Shown piece after piece: positions 9,537 through 18,004 of a stretch of DNA of 54,477 nucleotides (its first letter is position 1; each line of letters starts with the position of its first letter). The stretch covers positions 20,941-75,417 of the forward strand of contig PMJO01000165.1 of assembly GCA_003158455.1 (NCBI GenBank), given 5' to 3'. This stretch comes from Myxococcales bacterium. Lineage in GTDB: Bacteria; Myxococcota_A; Polyangia; Fen-1088. Under the pieces are notes generated by a model. It worked only from the letters and a program-made list of their open reading frames with translations, was not told the origin of the DNA and ran no database searches. A program made the translations under genes and the position numbers.

Positions 9537-11621
9537 TCATCCTCCGTTCCGGAACGAGACCCGACAGGGCGTGCCGCGCGCTCCCGGGCCGGGCGCGGGA
9601 GTCTGCGTGGTGGCTATTCCACTGCCCTCGGGCACAAGCTCGACCCCCGCACGCCGGGCGGCGCGCACGGCTTGGCCGAGAGTCATGCCGAGGAAATTCG
9701 GAACGGCGGCGTCCAGCTTGCACGCGGTCGCCGGTTGTCCGTCGGTGGTGGGTCCTTCCTGCTCCTCGCCTGCTGGCAGCTCGGGCCCATCCTCGTCCTG
9801 CGCCTCGCCCACCGACGCCACGGGTTCGTCGACACCCAGGCCCTCCACTTCGTTGGAGTCGGCTTCGTCCCGCCGGGCCCGCTCGATGTTTGCGTCGCGT
9901 TTGCGAGCCGACCGAGCGGCGCTCGCGGCCAACGCGCTCGACGGCGGCACGCCCAGGTAGCGCAAGGTCGCCTCGGCAATTTCTTTGAACACCGGAGCGG
10001 CGACCACGCCGCCGTAGTGAACGCCGTGCGGCTCATCGACCATGACCGCGATGACCACGCGAGGGTTGTCGGCGGGCACTATTCCCACGAAGGCGGCCAA
10101 GTACTTGCTGGGATCGTAGCGGCCATTGCTCACCTTCTGAGCTGTGCCGGTCTTGCCCGCGACAGGATAGCCGGGGATCGCCGCCAGCTTGGCGGTTCCA
10201 TCCTCGGTCACGCCCTGCATGATGGTCAGCATGGTGCGCGCCGTGCTTTGGGAAAGCACGCGTGCTTCTGGACGCGCCTCTGCCGTCAGAGGTAAGGGCT
10301 CACTGCGGCCGTCGGGGCTGACCAAGCGAACCGCCAGCCTGGGCGGGTGATACACGCCGCCCGAAGCGATGGTCGCATAGGCGGCTGCCATCTGCAGCGG
10401 CGTGACGGTCAGGCCCTGGCCAAAGGCTTGGGTGGCCAACTCGATCTCGCCCCAGCGCGCAACCGGCCGCACCGTCCCTCGTCGCTCGCCGGGCAGGCCC
10501 ACCCCGGTGGGCCGACCGAATCCCAGTCGGTCGATCATGCGCGCCAGGGTTTCCTTGCCGATGCGCCGGGCGATCTTCACCGTGCCGATGTTGCTAGAGT
10601 ACTTGAAGACTTCGGCCGCGGTCAGCACTCCCTTGGGGTGGTCGTCGCGGATGTGGTACTTGCCGACTTGCATCTGCCCCAACTGGCAGTCGAAACGGTC
10701 TTCGGGCCTCAACTTGCCGGCGTCGAAGGCGGCGGAAAAAGTAACCGTCTTCATGATGGACCCCGGCTCGTATGCATCCGCGATGGCTCGGTTGCGCGCG
10801 CCCCGCTCCGCTGCGTCCGAGGGAGCATTGGGGTTGTAACCAGGCACGCTGGCCATGGCCAGGATATCGCCCGTGTGGGGATCGATCATGACCGACGTGG
10901 CCGCCTTGGCGTTGTGCTTCTTGACCGCTTCCTCAAGCGCACGTTCGGTCACGTAGGTGAGGTACTTGTCCAGGGTCAGCACCACGTCCTTGCCCGCGCT
11001 GGCCGACGCATCGACGGTTCCCTCCATGAGCAAGTCCCGGCCAAACCGGTCGTGGATGCCGGTGACTTCCATCCCGCTGCCGCGCAAAGCCTCGTCGTAT
11101 GCCAGCTCCACCCCCTCCAGGCCGTGGCCATCCATGCCCGCGTGGCCGATCACGGTCGAGGCCAACTCGCCGTTGGGGTACACGCGCCGGGGCTCCTTGC
11201 GCACGCTGACCCCCTGCAAGCCCAGGGCCAGCGCGGCTGCGCTCTCTTCGGGCGACACGCGCCGCTTGACCCAGGCGAAGTACTGCGCCTTTCTGGCGGC
11301 AATCGTCTTGTCGAGCTCACTCGGGTCCAGGTGGACCGCCTTGGCGAGCCGGGAAACCGAGTCGGGCCCGATCTGGCGTGGGTTGCAGAAAACAGAATCA
11401 AGATCAGCCGTGGAAGCCAACTCGGCCCCGCGTCGGTCGAGAATGCGTCCTCGGCGGGGCGCAATTTCGACTTCGCGCAGGTAGTTGCTCTCAGCCCACT
11501 CCCGAAGCTGCACAGCTTCGCGAACCTGAAGTTGGAGAGCGCGTCGGCCCACCTGAGAAGCGAGTCCGAGCAGCACCAGCCCGCACAGGACAATCCGCAC
11601 GCGTGTCCAACGAGTCGGCAT
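9537..11621 (-). CDS. ftsI: Division-specific D,D-transpeptidase (class B PBP) with C-terminal PASTA domain
   Basis: This class B penicillin-binding protein cross-links septal peptidoglycan. The 694-residue product has one N-terminal membrane anchor (about residues 8-24), the dimerisation/pedestal domain (RRGRILDRRG), then the transpeptidase domain. Its motifs are S288-I-M-K (catalytic Ser), S342-S-N and K490-T-G-T. An acidic low-complexity segment of about 70 residues follows. The C-terminus is a single PASTA-like domain (VPNFLGMTLGQAVRAARRAG). PASTA domains are usual in Gram-positive PBPs and also occur in some deltaproteobacterial FtsI. It starts 3 bases after the ftsL stop and is followed by murE. 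Confidence 0.95.
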   Translation of the reverse strand: MPTRWTRVRIVLCGLVLLGLASQVGRRALQLQVREAVQLREWAESNYLREVEIAPRRGRILDRRGAELASTADLDSVFCNPRQIGPDSVSRLAKAVHLDPSELDKTIAARKAQYFAWVKRRVSPEESAAALALGLQGVSVRKEPRRVYPNGELASTVIGHAGMDGHGLEGVELAYDEALRGSGMEVTGIHDRFGRDLLMEGTVDASASAGKDVVLTLDKYLTYVTERALEEAVKKHNAKAATSVMIDPHTGDILAMASVPGYNPNAPSDAAERGARNRAIADAYEPGSIMKTVTFSAAFDAGKLRPEDRFDCQLGQMQVGKYHIRDDHPKGVLTAAEVFKYSSNIGTVKIARRIGKETLARMIDRLGFGRPTGVGLPGERRGTVRPVARWGEIELATQAFGQGLTVTPLQMAAAYATIASGGVYHPPRLAVRLVSPDGRSEPLPLTAEARPEARVLSQSTARTMLTIMQGVTEDGTAKLAAIPGYPVAGKTGTAQKVSNGRYDPSKYLAAFVGIVPADNPRVVIAVMVDEPHGVHYGGVVAAPVFKEIAEATLRYLGVPPSSALAASAARSARKRDANIERARRDEADSNEVEGLGVDEPVASVGEAQDEDGPELPAGEEQEGPTTDGQPATACKLDAAVPNFLGMTLGQAVRAARRAGVELVPEGSGIATTQTPAPGPGARGTPCRVSFRNGG

Positions 11622-11624
11622 GTC

Positions 11625-11996
11625 TCAGTGCGGTCCTTTCCCAGGCAGCGCGGGCGTGGCTCCGATTTGCCGGATGTTTTCTGGTGCGGCGGGGTGCATG
11701 AGCAGTCTGTCCCGCGCAATGGCGATCACACGCCCCGGGTCCTTCAACATCCCGATCTCGATCTCCAGCTGACGCCGCTGTTCAGCCAGCTCGCGGTGAA
11801 TGCGTTCCGCTTCCCCGAGCGCCAGCGCGACCTCCAGACGCTTGGCGTGCACGGCCACGTGGCCGAGGGCGCCCAGAGTCAGACCCAGGACTACGAAGCC
11901 GATCACGGCAAGGCTCGCGCGCTGTCTGCGCCGGCCAAGATCCAGCAGGGTGGGTGCGGTCTGGGGCGAGGTGCCTGGAGAAAGCGGCGATCTCAT
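11625..11996 (-). CDS. ftsL: Cell division protein FtsL-like
   Basis: This small bitopic protein is 123 residues long. It has a basic cytoplasmic N-terminus, one membrane helix (about residues 29-50: ASLAVIGFVVLGLTLGALGH) and a heptad-like helical stretch (HRELAEQRRQLEIEIGMLKD) followed by RVIAIARDRLLM, the typical FtsL/DivIC layout. Sequence identity in this family is low, so position is the main evidence: it lies between rsmH and ftsI, with a 4-base overlap with rsmH. Its expected role is to recruit and activate the FtsWI synthase together with FtsB and FtsQ, which are not in this window. Confidence 0.85.
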   Translation of the reverse strand: MRSPLSPGTSPQTAPTLLDLGRRRQRASLAVIGFVVLGLTLGALGHVAVHAKRLEVALALGEAERIHRELAEQRRQLEIEIGMLKDPGRVIAIARDRLLMHPAAPENIRQIGATPALPGKGPH

Positions 11997-12910
11997 GCAG
12001 GCAGCCTTTCTGCTGCGCGCAGTTTTGCGGAACGGGCACGCGGGTTGTGCGCCACCTCGCTCGCAGAGGCGGTGATCACGTGCTTGGTGAGGATCTGAAA
12101 GCGTGGCGCGCTGGCCGCGTCCCCCGCTGCCAGGGCCCTGAATCTGCGCTTGACCACGCGGTCCTCCAGCGAGTGGAAGGCGATGACAACCAAGCGGCCG
12201 CCAGGGCGCAGACAGCCGGGCGCTTCTTGCAGGAAGCGATCCAGCTCGCCCAGCTCGTCGTTGACGGCGATTCGCAACGCCTGGAAGACGCGGGTTGCGG
12301 GATCCTTGGCCTCTCGCCGGGGAACCGAGCGGGCCACCAAGCCGGCAAGGGCTCCCGTGCTGGTCAGTTCGCCGCTCGCGCGCGCACGGGTCACGGCGCG
12401 CGCGATCTTGCGGGCGAAACGCTCTTCGCCCAGGTCATGCAGGACGCGCGCCAATTCTTCCTCGTCCACGCGTTGCAGAAGCTCGGCTGCGCTCTCGCCT
12501 TGCGACCGGTCCATGCGCATGTCCAGCGGGCCGGATCGGCGGAAGGAGAAACCCCGCTCGGGCTGGTCGAGTTGGACTGAAGAGACGCCCAGATCGGCAA
12601 TGCATCCATCGAGCGGAAGAGCAGAGGCTTGCTCCAGCACGGAGCGAATCTGGGAGAAGGGAGCGTGGACCAGGCGTACGCGGTCACCGAAGGATGCCAA
12701 ATTCTCGTTCGCCAACTTGAGCACCTCAGCATCCCGATCGATGCCGATCACTCGACCGTGGGGAGCTGAGCGCTCCATGATCGCGTGCGCATGGCCGCCA
12801 ACGCCCACCGTGGCGTCGCAATACTGGCCCGAGTCTCTCGGACACAGAAAGTTCATAGCCTCCTCAAGAAGAACCGGAAGGTGCGCAGCGTCAGGAGCGG
12901 CTCGGATCAT
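11993..12910 (-). CDS. rsmH: 16S rRNA (cytosine-1402-N4)-methyltransferase
   Basis: RsmH (formerly MraW) is an SAM-dependent enzyme that N4-methylates C1402 of 16S rRNA. The 305-residue product has HLPVLLEEAMNFL, the SAM-binding DATVGVGGHAHAI motif, VIGIDRDAEVL, the DLGVSSVQLDQPERGFSF signature and C-terminal IAFHSLEDRVVKRRF. It is the first gene of the minus-strand operon; mraZ, which often precedes it, is absent here. A candidate promoter lies about 130 bases upstream (13040-13067). Confidence 0.97.
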   Translation of the reverse strand: MIRAAPDAAHLPVLLEEAMNFLCPRDSGQYCDATVGVGGHAHAIMERSAPHGRVIGIDRDAEVLKLANENLASFGDRVRLVHAPFSQIRSVLEQASALPLDGCIADLGVSSVQLDQPERGFSFRRSGPLDMRMDRSQGESAAELLQRVDEEELARVLHDLGEERFARKIARAVTRARASGELTSTGALAGLVARSVPRREAKDPATRVFQALRIAVNDELGELDRFLQEAPGCLRPGGRLVVIAFHSLEDRVVKRRFRALAAGDAASAPRFQILTKHVITASASEVAHNPRARSAKLRAAERLPA

Positions 12911-13039
12911 GGGTCCGTCGTCATGTTCTTGGAGCTCCGCGGCAGGTAATGGTGGTTGCCACGGCGCGGTAACTAGTCAAGTCACTGGAATACTGCGAAG
13001 CCGCTGTGAGTTGATGCAAAGGCCTCGCAGGCACGTCCG

Positions 13040-13067
13040 ATCATCTCGCCCGAGCCCCCCATGTCAA
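13040..13067 (-). promoter_or_regulatory. Candidate sigma-70-type promoter for the dcw operon
   Basis: Reading the minus strand there is a perfect TTGACA (13067-13062), a 16-base spacer and GATGAT (13045-13040, 4 of 6 matches to TATAAT). Transcription would start near 13033, giving a leader of about 120 bases before the rsmH ATG at 12910. No other strong candidate was found in this intergenic stretch. Confidence 0.4.
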
Positions 13068-13224
13068 GTTTTGATACCAAGATTTCCCCAATAATTGCGC
13101 ACAGATTGCGGAATTGGAGAATGGAAGATCCGAGGACCCGAACGAGGTCAGTTCCGCTCAATTTGTTGGTTATTTTGGTATCTTGGATCACAGCAAGTTA
13201 TCGGTGCAAATCCGCTAACCATGC

Positions 13225-13253
13225 TTGACTAAAGGACTCTTTTGGGCGATAAC
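13225..13253 (+). promoter_or_regulatory. Candidate sigma-70 promoter for the Fic-like gene
   Basis: TTGACT (13225-13230), a 17-base spacer and GATAAC (13248-13253) form a good sigma-70 match. The predicted start of transcription is near 13260, only about 12 bases before the first ATG (13272). It is divergent from the candidate dcw promoter about 160 bases away. Local AT content is higher than in the flanking genes. Confidence 0.5.
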
Positions 13254-13271
13254 GCGGATTGAACGGAAGGC

Positions 13272-14066
13272 ATGAGCCAGGAGAAGGAGTGGTTGTCAAT
13301 GGAAGCTAGGTTGTTTGAGCTGGACGCCAAGATGGAAGCGCTCCGCGCAAAGGTCGGAGGCTTTCCGGACAAATTGAAGAGGGACTACGAGAGCAAGCTC
13401 GACGTCTCTTGGATTTTCCACGACAACGCCCTCGAAGGGGTCGTCCTGTCCTATTCGGAGCTCAAGGCCGCGATCGACCAGCGGATCATCAGCGATGTGT
13501 CTCTCATTCCGATGTACGAAGAGGTGAAGAACCACAAGCTGGCGGTTGACTTCATCCGCGAGACTGCGCAGTCGAAGAAGGCCCCCGACGTGGACCTGGA
13601 GTTCATACGCAAGCTCTACGCCATGGTCACGCCCGATGCGGTACCCAAGGGCTGTCCCTATCGCAAAGAGAACCCGCTCCATCGACTCTACTACCATGAG
13701 ATCGTGCCTCCCGAGAAGATCGGGTACAAGATGCGCAAGCTCGCGGAATGGTTGGAATCGACGGAGTTCTCTCGCATGCACGCCATCGTGCAAAGCGTGA
13801 AGGTTCAGTTTCGCCTGCTACAGGCCTACCCCTGGACTCGCAATTCGGGCAAGGTGGCGCGCCTACTGAGCAACTACATCCTTTTGCGCGGCGGTTACGT
13901 GCCGGCAGTGGTCCACTCCATCGATCGGCAGCGCTACTACGAAGTCCTGCGCCATGAGAACGACGGCCTCATCACGCTCATGCTCGAGTCGCTGGAGAAC
14001 AGCATCGACACCACGGCCAAGTTCTTCGACGAGCTTTCTGGCCTCCGAGTCCGCTGCGCCAGCTAG
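13272..14066 (+). CDS. Fic-fold protein with degenerate catalytic motif
   Basis: This 264-residue all-helical protein resembles Fic/DOC proteins, which usually transfer AMP or another nucleotide to target proteins. The N-terminal part has NALEGVVLSYSEL, like the (S/T)xxxE(G/N) inhibitory helix that precedes Fic domains. The central LLQAYPWTRNSGKVARLL aligns with the Fic core HPFx(D/E)GNGRxxR, but the catalytic His is Tyr186, Phe is Trp, and the GNGR part reads NSGK. Canonical AMPylation is therefore doubtful. A second start, ATG 13299, has a better-spaced ribosome site (AAGGAG) than ATG 13272. The gene has its own likely promoter and stands between the dcw operon and rpiA. Confidence 0.65.
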   Translation: MSQEKEWLSMEARLFELDAKMEALRAKVGGFPDKLKRDYESKLDVSWIFHDNALEGVVLSYSELKAAIDQRIISDVSLIPMYEEVKNHKLAVDFIRETAQSKKAPDVDLEFIRKLYAMVTPDAVPKGCPYRKENPLHRLYYHEIVPPEKIGYKMRKLAEWLESTEFSRMHAIVQSVKVQFRLLQAYPWTRNSGKVARLLSNYILLRGGYVPAVVHSIDRQRYYEVLRHENDGLITLMLESLENSIDTTAKFFDELSGLRVRCAS

Positions 14067-14109
14067 TTCTTTCTCTTTGCTGGGCGGGGCGCTATAAGCC
14101 CGCTCACGC

Positions 14110-14820
14110 ATGAAGAGCAACAGCAGCAACGAAGCTCTCAAGAGGTCGGTGGGCATTGCCGCCGCAAGGCTCGTCGCCGACGGAATGGTGTGCGGGATGG
14201 GTACGGGTTCGACAGCTCGCTTTTTCGTGGAAGAGGTGGGCCGGAGGATGAGGGAAGAGGGGGTTCGGGTCACCGGCGTGCCCACTTCTTTTCAATCGCG
14301 CCTCCTGTGCCAGCAACAGGGTATTCCCCTTTGCGACGCCCAGGACTGCCGGCGGATTGACCTGGCGGTCGACGGCGCGGATGAGGTCGACCCGGATCTC
14401 AACGTCATGAAAGGGGGTGGGGCGGCCCACACGATGGAGAAGCTGGTGGCCACCATGGCGAGCCAGTTCGTGGTCATCGTGGACGAGAGCAAGCTGGTCC
14501 CTCGACTGGGGACGACTATCGACGTCCCGATCGAGGTCATTCTTCCCGCGCTTGGGTACGTGACCGCGGTGGTGAAACGTCTTGGCGGCGAGCCCCGGGT
14601 GCGAATGGGTACCAACAAGGATGGCCCGGTGGTGACTGACAATGGCCAGCTTGTCATCGACGCCAAGTTTGGCTCCGAGGTCGACTTGCGCGAGGTCGAC
14701 GATCGCCTGCACCACACTCCCGGCGTGCTCGACACGGGTTTGTTCTTCGATCTTGCGACCAAGGTTCTAGTTGGCGTTTCCAACAGCATGAGCGTCAGGT
14801 CCATGGAACGGAAGGCCTGA
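14110..14820 (+). CDS. rpiA: Ribose-5-phosphate isomerase A
   Basis: RpiA interconverts ribose 5-phosphate and ribulose 5-phosphate in the non-oxidative pentose phosphate pathway. The 236-residue product has the family motifs MGTGSTARFFVEEVG, the catalytic VDGADEVDPDL and MKGGGAAHTMEKLVA, plus C-terminal HHTPGVLDTGLFF. Its length is typical. It begins 44 bases after the Fic-like gene on the same strand and may be transcribed with it; nothing suggests a shared function. Confidence 0.96.
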   Translation: MKSNSSNEALKRSVGIAAARLVADGMVCGMGTGSTARFFVEEVGRRMREEGVRVTGVPTSFQSRLLCQQQGIPLCDAQDCRRIDLAVDGADEVDPDLNVMKGGGAAHTMEKLVATMASQFVVIVDESKLVPRLGTTIDVPIEVILPALGYVTAVVKRLGGEPRVRMGTNKDGPVVTDNGQLVIDAKFGSEVDLREVDDRLHHTPGVLDTGLFFDLATKVLVGVSNSMSVRSMERKA

Positions 14821-14914
14821 GCACGCGCGCCAGGGTTGGCGGCGAACCGTTCTCGCGTTCCAGACATCTTACCAACATAGAGCCCAGCTAAAGAAGCAGG
14901 GCGGGAGGTGTCTT

Positions 14915-15484
14915 ATGTTTGCTCAAGTCATCCTGATGGCCCTGGCGCAGGCGGAGGTGCCGTCGATGCTGGAATCTTGGGAGGTTCCTGGCTTCGAGGT
15001 TGTGGACGAGACTCCGCAGGTCTTTTTGATTTCTCGCGACCAGAAGCGAGATTGTCCGCAGCTCGGTTCGGTTTGCGTCGTCCCGGGCGGTAGCGCCACT
15101 ATTCTCGGTGTGGAAATTTCAGAGGATCGGCCGCCGGTGACGGTCCTGGCGCGGGGAACCCAGGTCGCGGCGAAAGCAGGCCTTGCTGCGGCTGTCGCTG
15201 ACCAACCATGGCAAGTGGAGATGGTCGCTCGGTTCAAGGAGCGATCCGATTCTGGGCCGATCATCGTGGCGGTCTTCGATCGCGACGATCAGGAGAGCAT
15301 TGCGCACAAGGAAGCCAAGGTGTTGTGGAACGTGAGCATGAATCCCGGCCGCGACCTAGGCATGCGCTTCTTGCTTTCACCCGAAGACGGATTCGAGCCC
15401 TCACGCACCTATCTTCTGCGCGTAGTCCAGGTCCAGGGCGCGCGCGATCGGGTCTTGGCCGAGGGCGAATTCCACCTAGAGTGA
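14915..15484 (+). CDS. Hypothetical protein
   Basis: This 189-residue protein is not recognised. A GGGAGG ribosome site precedes ATG 14915. The N-terminus (MFAQVILMALAQAEVP) is mildly hydrophobic and could be a short signal peptide, but the call is uncertain. The rest looks like a soluble beta-rich domain with two cysteines close together (DCPQLGSVCVVPGG) and no membrane segment. It lies between rpiA and a thioredoxin-fold lipoprotein, which makes an envelope role possible. Confidence 0.6.
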   Translation: MFAQVILMALAQAEVPSMLESWEVPGFEVVDETPQVFLISRDQKRDCPQLGSVCVVPGGSATILGVEISEDRPPVTVLARGTQVAAKAGLAAAVADQPWQVEMVARFKERSDSGPIIVAVFDRDDQESIAHKEAKVLWNVSMNPGRDLGMRFLLSPEDGFEPSRTYLLRVVQVQGARDRVLAEGEFHLE

Positions 15485-15543
15485 CCGAACCCACAGCCGG
15501 TGAGGGTGGCGGTTTCTGTCCTGGCCTGCTAGTAGCTTGAGGT

Positions 15544-16167
15544 ATGGCCAACTGGTTTCGCTTCATGAGCCTGTTGGGCAGCATTGCCCTCTGTCTTGGG
15601 TGCACATCCACATCTGGGAGAGGCGGATCGTCAACCTGCGGCGATGGTGGTGTGCTGGTTACGTCGGCATACGATCCGCGTCGAGGGCCAGATTCGGCGC
15701 GGGTGACCATGGTGGAGTTCGGTGACTTTGAATGCCCCTACTGCGGTGCCGCCGAGCCCACGGTAAAGAAGGTTCTAGCCACCTACTCCGACGATGTCGC
15801 GTTGGTCTTCGTGAACTTCCCCATCAGTTTTCACCAATACGCAATGGGTGCGGCCGAGGCTTTCCTGGCCGCGGCCATCCAGGGCAAGGGGTGGGAGATG
15901 CACGACCAGATGTACGCCAACCAAGCTGCGCTGTCCGACGCCGACCTCGACCGCTACGCTCAGATAATCGGCCTCGACATGGGGCAGTTCGACAAAGACC
16001 GGTCGAGCCCCGAAATTGCCGGTGAGGTCACGCAAGACAAGAACCTGGGGCTTTCTTTGGGCGTCAATTCCACGCCGACTTTCAACATCGGCGGGTGTTG
16101 GATCGTAGGGGACCAGCCCTTCTCAGATTTCCAGCAAGTGATCGTCCCGCAACTCGCTCAGCATTAG
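15544..16167 (+). CDS. DsbA/thioredoxin-fold lipoprotein
   Basis: This 207-residue product starts with a lipoprotein signal (hydrophobic stretch ending LCLGC, predicted lipidated Cys near residue 19). The mature domain has the DsbA-like active site EFGDFECPYCGAAEP (CPYC), followed by FVNFPISFHQYAMGAAEA and a C-terminal cis-Pro segment (VNSTPTFNIGG). It resembles the DsbA_4/thioredoxin_4 group of periplasmic oxidoreductases (DsbG/BdbD-like). It probably catalyses thiol-disulfide exchange on exported proteins, which fits the many Cys-rich secreted proteins in this window. The ccmE-like gene follows 118 bases downstream. Confidence 0.88.
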   Translation: MANWFRFMSLLGSIALCLGCTSTSGRGGSSTCGDGGVLVTSAYDPRRGPDSARVTMVEFGDFECPYCGAAEPTVKKVLATYSDDVALVFVNFPISFHQYAMGAAEAFLAAAIQGKGWEMHDQMYANQAALSDADLDRYAQIIGLDMGQFDKDRSSPEIAGEVTQDKNLGLSLGVNSTPTFNIGGCWIVGDQPFSDFQQVIVPQLAQH

Positions 16168-16285
16168 CCAGCATTTGCGGAGGGGACAGCCTCTCGATCT
16201 GAGCGTCTGGGTTCGAGAATGACACGCTCTAGGCAAGACAAGCCGCATCTCTGCGAACTTTGCGAATTTCATATGTCATTCTTGC

Positions 16286-16753
16286 GTGATGTCTTCACTC
16301 GACGACCAGCCCGCTGGCGGGGAGCGCGCCAAACAACAACAAGCGGCAACTAGCAGACGCGGGGCTTGGAAGATCGTCATCTCGGTGGTCGTGGTGGCAG
16401 TGGCCTTGGGCGGGCTGCTGTGGGCGTCGACGCGGGAAGGTGCCGAATACTACAAGTACGTCGACGAAGTCCTGGCCGACGCTGCCCGCTACCAAGGCAA
16501 GCGCCTGCGCGTGCACGGCGACGTGGTCGAGGGCTCGCTGGAATCTGACAAGGCGTCGCTGCACTATCGCTTCAAGATCGCCAGCCGAGCTCCGCGCCCG
16601 CCGGCGGTAATCAGCGCCGAGTTCCATGGCATTCCGCCCGACACCTTCAAGGCGGGCGCCGAAGTCATTGCGGCCGGGATGCTCGCTTCTGACGGACGCC
16701 TTGTGGCCGACAAGATCGAGACCAAGTGTCCGTCGAAGTATGAGGCGAAGTAG
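16286..16753 (+). CDS. ccmE: Cytochrome c maturation protein CcmE, CxxxY type
   Basis: CcmE is the membrane-anchored haem chaperone that holds haem covalently before it is passed to apocytochrome c. The 155-residue product has a cytoplasmic N-terminus, one membrane helix (about residues 29-48) and an OB-fold periplasmic domain with the GIPPDTF and IAAGML segments typical of CcmE. The usual haem-binding HxxxY near the C-terminus is replaced by C148-P-S-K-Y152. The CxxxY form is known from archaea and some Desulfovibrio. The start may be GTG 16286 or the adjacent ATG 16289. No other ccm gene is in the window, but a tetrahaem protein is (22927). Confidence 0.88.
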   Translation: MMSSLDDQPAGGERAKQQQAATSRRGAWKIVISVVVVAVALGGLLWASTREGAEYYKYVDEVLADAARYQGKRLRVHGDVVEGSLESDKASLHYRFKIASRAPRPPAVISAEFHGIPPDTFKAGAEVIAAGMLASDGRLVADKIETKCPSKYEAK

Positions 16754-16771
16754 ACAGACAAACCGGCACTG

Positions 16772-18004
16772 TCAATGCGAAGCCCGCGTTGCCCGGACGC
16801 GCCCTGCCCGTTGCGCGAGCTGCTCGGGAACTTTTGCGCAACAAACCCCGCCTTCGCGATCCATCTCGGCCACGCATTGATTGCAGGGCACGCAGCCGCT
16901 CTCATGCGCCGAGCCGGCAACGTACTTCGCGATCAGTTCCGGGTCGTGGATCAGCGCGCGCCCCATCGCGGCCAGCTCGAAGCCTTCGCGCATCGCCGTG
17001 TCCAGATCTTGTTTCGACTTGATGCCGCCCAAGAGGACCAGCGGCACGCGCACCGCACGCCGGATCTCGCGCGCCAGGGGCAAAAAGTAGAGCGGCGCGA
17101 AGGGATAGGAGTGGATCAATGCCGGGCCAAAGACCGCCAGCGCCAGCTTCTGTGCCCAACTCTTCTCCACGGCGATCATCTGGCGCAACGGCCGCTCGCC
17201 GCGGAACAGGTAGAAAGGATTTCGGCTGACGAACCCACCTGACAGCACCAGCGCGTCCGCGCCCCGTGCCTCCAGCCAGCGCGCCACCTGCACGCTCTCG
17301 TCGACTTCAAGGCCGCCGCGGTATCCATCGCGCAGGTTTACCTTGGCCAAGACCGGCATTTTGGGCGGCAGGGCTGCTCGTACTCGCTCAACCACCGAGA
17401 GAGCAAAGCGCGCGCGGTTCGCCAGCGATCCGCCGAAGCGATCGCGGCGCGCATTCGTGCCCGGGCTGAGGAACTGGCTGAGCAGATAGCCGTGCCCCAG
17501 ATGCAATTCGACGGCGTCGAACCCGGCCTCGCGCGCTAGCCGGGCCGCGCCCACGAAAGCGCCAGTCACCTCCTCGATCTCCGCCTCGGTCATTGCATCG
17601 GCCAGCACCCGGCCGCCGAGTGCCCCGACCAGGTTGAGCGCACGTGAGGGGCCCATGGGCCTTCGCCGTACTAGATCGTGATTGTTGCAAAAGGCGCCGC
17701 AGTGGCCGAGTTGCAACGACGCGGCTGCGCCCGCGGAATGTACCGCCGCGGTGAGTGCGCGCAGATCCGGGACCAGCTCGGGTCGCATGTGCAACTGATC
17801 GGCAAAGGTGCGGCCGTCGGCTGCGACCGCACAGTAGGCCACTGTGGTCATCGCCACCCCGCCCACGGCCAACGCGCGATGGTGATCGACTAGAGCTTTG
17901 CTCACGCAGCCACCTGGGCTCATGCCCTCGAAGGTGGCGGTCTTGATGATCCGGTTGCGCAGGGAAAACCCGGCCAGCCTGAACGGCGAAAAGGGATCGG
18001 TCAC
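16772..18004 (-). CDS. NADH:flavin oxidoreductase (old yellow enzyme family)
   Basis: This is an FMN-dependent TIM-barrel oxidoreductase of the OYE / 2,4-dienoyl-CoA reductase group. The start is taken as GTG 18004 (protein MTDPFSPFRLAGFSLRNRII), which makes a GTGA overlap with the SDR stop; a longer start at 18088 would run into the SDR gene. The 410 residues include LQLGHCGAFC, the conserved HLGHGYLLSQFLSPGTN and RDRFGGSLANRARF, and the phosphate-binding GGIKSKQD and ALIHDPEL. The C-terminus keeps a cysteine cluster (CVPCNQC...CC) like the Fe-S motif of the larger reductases, but the extra NADPH/FAD domains are absent. The substrate is unknown. Confidence 0.88.
   Translation of the reverse strand: MTDPFSPFRLAGFSLRNRIIKTATFEGMSPGGCVSKALVDHHRALAVGGVAMTTVAYCAVAADGRTFADQLHMRPELVPDLRALTAAVHSAGAAASLQLGHCGAFCNNHDLVRRRPMGPSRALNLVGALGGRVLADAMTEAEIEEVTGAFVGAARLAREAGFDAVELHLGHGYLLSQFLSPGTNARRDRFGGSLANRARFALSVVERVRAALPPKMPVLAKVNLRDGYRGGLEVDESVQVARWLEARGADALVLSGGFVSRNPFYLFRGERPLRQMIAVEKSWAQKLALAVFGPALIHSYPFAPLYFLPLAREIRRAVRVPLVLLGGIKSKQDLDTAMREGFELAAMGRALIHDPELIAKYVAGSAHESGCVPCNQCVAEMDREGGVCCAKVPEQLAQRAGRVRATRASH

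Noticed and set aside
12982-13191. 69-codon minus-strand frame between rsmH and the Fic-like gene, at the place where mraZ might be expected
   Set aside because: The translation has no MraZ features, no ribosome site, and overlaps the candidate promoter region.
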